Positions 61,051 through 64,000 of a stretch of 64,000 nt of DNA are shown here, piece by piece. The notes under the pieces are model-generated. The model saw only the letters and a list, made by a program, of their open reading frames with translations, was not told where the DNA came from and did not search any database. Each line of letters begins with the position of its first letter. The first letter of the stretch is position 1. A program made the position numbers and the translations under genes. This stretch comes from Gyrodactylus bullatarudis. Lineage: Eukaryota > Platyhelminthes > Monogenea > Gyrodactylidea > Gyrodactylidae. Location of the stretch: positions 62,001 through 126,000 of the forward strand of contig SSNU01000272.1 in the NCBI GenBank assembly GCA_012064415.1. Reading direction: 5' to 3'.

Positions 61051-61235
61051 TCTCAGTGTAAAGTTGCTTGAACTTAATGGTTGAAATTCAATTTGATGCT
61101 AAATAACCTTTTTAGATGATTAAAACAATATTTATATTTCACATTATTTTGTTTTAATATATAACATTTCAACTACTCAAATTTGATTGATTGTCAGACT
61201 CTATTCAATAATTGAACAATTCAACAGTCACTTTT
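61051..61235. promoter_or_regulatory. Divergent promoter region, NAP1 / ankyrin gene
   Basis: 185 bp between divergent start codons. No motif that I can name. Confidence 0.45.
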
Positions 61236-63360
61236 ATGAACAGAACTAAACATTTCAGATTACAGGCTCAAGATTTTGATAAACTTGGTAATTTGAGTCC
61301 AAATGAACAGTATAATTATCTAAGGAAAGTAATTGAATACATTTTCAACATATTAGTTTTGTAGATATGGGAAAATTCAGGATGTTAAAAAACTCATACA
61401 TCTGTATCCTGATATCTCAAAAAAAGCTGTTTTACTAGATGAAATAGGTTTCAGTCCCATTCATCATGCTTCTTTTTTCGCACATTTGCCAATAATGGAG
61501 TTCTTAATAAATGAAAGCAGTAATTTTTAATTAAAAAATTTCCTAGATGTGAATGTTACCTCATCTGATGGATTGACTCCACTTCATATGGTTGCAAGAT
61601 ATCCATTCCCTTCTGAAACAGACAAAACCTCTGATATGGAGTTTCACGAAATTTTTGATGGCTCAAAACTATCTGATGGCCAATGTATCGACCCAGACTT
61701 GAAGAACTTTATCGAAATCAACATAAGAAATGTGAGATAAACGATTAATCCTTTCTAGTTATTAACAGAGAATGCAAAAGAAAACGAATTAAGTTATAAT
61801 TATAGATATTCAAGAGTCAACATGAATTTCAGTTCAAATAAAGCAATCACATTTCTATTAAATCTAGAGGCTGATATAAATTTGTCCGACAATAAAGGTC
61901 TTTCAGCTCTTCACCATGCAGTTGAAAAGAATAATCTTTCTGCTCTTGCAGAGTTAATAAAAAATAAAAATTGCAATATCAATGCCCAAGACCAAACTGG
62001 AGCGACACCCCTTATCAAGGCGATTTCAATGGACAACATATTTGCCACCGTTTTTCTTCTTTTGGAGAACTCCGATATTACCAAATGTGATTTTGATTCT
62101 AACTCTGTGGTAAAATTAATTTATATACTTATTTGTAGATTCATATCGCTATTAAAAATGGAAATCCCGATTTGCTGAGAATAATCATGAATACGTTGAA
62201 ACAGAAATCTCTAACTAAAATCTTGATAGATAAAAAGAATAAGTTTGGATTTTCGCCTATCCTTCTTGCAGTTGTTCTCGGAAATAAATCTTGCTTGAAT
62301 GAAATTATCAAGCACAGACCAAATTGTCTAGACCAGACAAACTATGGCGATAATTGTCTTCATTTGGCTCTGAAATCTGGAAATTTTGAAATGATCAGAT
62401 TTCTCGTTGAAAAAGTTAAAATACCAATAGACATCCACGACAATAATGGTAACTATCCAATTCATTTGGCCATTGACCAAGAGGACACGAAAATTCTCAA
62501 TTACCTAATTAAATTTGGTGCTGACGTTGAAGAGAGGACTTTCCATCAGTTGACTCCGTATCTGATTTCTATCATTAAGAAAAAAATTGACCATTTCAAA
62601 GTATTAGTTGATAACGGGGCAAAAACATCTGTCACAGATGGCAAATGTAGAACTGCCATTCATCTAGCAGTTAATCATAGAGCCAGAGATATTCTACCGG
62701 TAATTACAAGGTGATGAAGTTTTTTCCTGGTAAAAAATTTTGATTAGAAAGATTAGATAATTCTGTTTGGGTTATTGCATTGGTATCATTAAAAAAATTT
62801 ACATTATCTTGAGAATATTTTGATCAGTTTACTGATCTCAAAATGAATGAAATTCCTTGAGATAAGAAAAACGAAAATTCTTTAGAAAATTCACCATTTT
62901 CAAAGTCAATAACCGATAGGCATAATTTGAATGCTATTGAAATAATTTGTGTTGAAAGATTGTAAAACTTATTCGTTGGACTTTAACTTCTTCGTCCATC
63001 AAGTGACAGTTTTTATGGATTTAAATTGGGTCGTGTTCTCTTGCTTGAATTAACTCTAAATTAATAAGAATGCTAAATTTTCTTTAGATTTTTCATAATT
63101 TATTTAGCTAATTCTCGAAAGAGAAAACTCTTGCTATCTGATCAACAGCCCCGATTTGGAGAATAATACACCCCTCTTGTTGGCTTGTCAGTGCAACGAT
63201 TATGAATCTGTCGAGGTGAGTTTCTAAAAATTCATGCAAACTGACTAAAGTATGAGCACTTCTATTTGCAGATTCTTCTGAATAAGGGTGCGAATAGAAA
63301 AATGAAGAATGCCCTAGGCCAAACAGTCCTTCATATTGTCGCTGGCAAAGGAAACTTGAA
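61236..63360 (+). CDS. Ankyrin-repeat protein, 3' part outside window
   Basis: Seven in-phase exons: 61236-61328, 61357-61519, 61547-61731, 61759-62109, 62139-62710, 63149-63215, 63272-63360 (open at the end, donor GTAATC). About 506 residues are visible, nearly all ankyrin repeats: GFSPIHHASFFAHLPIMEFL, SDGLTPLHMVARYPF, KGLSALHHAVEKNNLSALAE, TGATPLIKAISMDNIFATVF, FGFSPILLAVVLGNKSCLN, GDNCLHLALKSGNFEMIRFL, NGNYPIHLAIDQEDTKILNY, RTAIHLAVNHRARDILPV, NTPLLLACQCNDYESVEILL and GQTVLHIVAGKGNLK. An insertion of about 25 acidic residues interrupts the second repeat. The long N-terminal array is compatible with a TRPA-type channel, but no membrane segment is visible, so only 'ankyrin protein' is supported. 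The first four introns are 28, 27, 27 and 29 nt. Confidence 0.85.
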
Positions 63361-63415
63361 GTAATCATTTTGAATTTGAGTTTCATTCAAACTGAAATTA
63401 GCTTGAGTTAGCTAT

Positions 63416-63467
63416 TATATTAATATATATATATATCTAATATATATAGTATATATTCTGTATATAA
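63416..63467. repeat. TA-rich microsatellite
   Basis: Imperfect (TA)n run just after the last ankyrin exon seen, directly abutting the left end of the family B element at 63468. Confidence 0.7.
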
Positions 63468-63934
63468 AGCTAGTTGACATGAAGGTGAGAATTTAATATT
63501 TTCACAAAAAACTTAATATTTTTCTCCAAAAATTCAGAAAAGAATTTATTTTTGAATCACACGATGAAATGTGTGAGTTGTGGGAATAAAAAAAACTTGT
63601 AAAAAAATTATATGTGGCCAAGATAATTTTTGAATTTCGAAAATATGCCAAATTTCTAATTTTTCGATTAAATACAAATCTGTACTCAGAGCACAGGGAG
63701 GACTAATCATGACTGCAATTATTTAATTTCAACACAGGAAAAAGTGACCATAAATGCAATATTTAAAATCTGATGAGTATGCCTGAAATAAAGCACTTCT
63801 CTCTCAATAAATTTTTTGAAAACTAAATTGGGTCATTTCATAATGGGATTCAAAAAAAAATATTTCTGACAATCCGTGGAAAAAATGTTGAGTTTTTTGT
63901 AAAAATTGTAAACTCTCATCTTTACGTCTATCAG
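63468..63934. mobile_element. TIR repeat family B, second full-length copy
   Basis: Left end AGCTAGTTGACATGAAGGTG and right end CTCTCATCTTTACGTC are inverted repeats; TTTTTTGTAAA precedes the right end as in the 44515-45025 copy. The internal TCATTTCATAATGGGATTCA matches the partial copy at 4.38 kb. 467 bp, no ORF. Confidence 0.65.
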
Positions 63935-64000
63935 GTTTATATATGTTACAGTATATTCTTAGAATTAGTTTTTTTCTAAATATCCTAGTATAATCTTAAA

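Noticed and set aside
1..64000. CRISPR arrays, operons, rRNA genes
   Set aside because: None seen; gene structure is clearly eukaryotic and no rRNA-like conserved GC-rich stretch is present.

Overview
This 64 kb window is AT-rich nuclear DNA from an animal. It has spliced GT-AG genes, no operons, and metazoan families such as a Na+/Ca2+ exchanger, an ERM/merlin FERM protein, LRCH, FERRY3/C12orf4, p24/TMED, Rpn6 and EXOSC2. The most distinctive genomic trait is intron size. Many introns are only 25-30 nt, in four unrelated genes, beside introns of several kb. Among animals such tiny introns are best known from dicyemid mesozoans, but I cannot assign the species from this window. 'Reduced or parasitic small-bodied invertebrate' is an inference.

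Layout, left to right. 1-16.4 kb: a minus-strand SLC8-type Na+/Ca2+ exchanger (NCX) whose last exon lies off the left edge; its introns are full of transposon-derived elements, including a piggyBac-type MITE nested in a longer Tc1/mariner-type element. 16.4-21.3 kb: gene-free, with one MITE. 21.3-22.6 kb: intronless proteasome lid subunit Rpn6 (minus). 23.1-33.4 kb: a 20-exon minus-strand ERM/merlin-like gene whose F3 lobe is split by about 240 disordered residues. 33.6-36.6 kb: FERRY3 (plus), head-to-head with the ERM gene. 37.8-44.4 kb: a two-exon plus-strand gene joining a signal peptide, an acidic repeat ectodomain and seven predicted membrane segments with a very large basic, Gly/Met-rich intracellular loop; this looks like an undescribed receptor. 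47.3-48.3 kb: TTC19-like (minus). 48.6-49.2 kb: TMED/p24 (plus). 49.5-58.9 kb: a 10-exon LRCH gene (minus) with an unrecognised 322-residue gene nested in its third intron beside a decayed LINE. 59.0-60.0 kb: EXOSC2 (plus). 60.3-61.05 kb: NAP1 family (minus). 61.2 kb to the right edge: an ankyrin-repeat protein (plus), truncated by the window.

The genes are a mixed housekeeping and signalling set rather than one pathway. Four gene pairs are divergent with 108-316 bp between start codons, implying shared bidirectional promoters. Repeats are mostly non-autonomous terminal-inverted-repeat or foldback elements in introns and intergenic DNA, with several families represented two or three times inside this one window. 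Exon coordinates of spliced genes are my own splice calls, based on GT/AG sites, phase continuity and alignment to remembered family sequence. They were not tested against transcripts.
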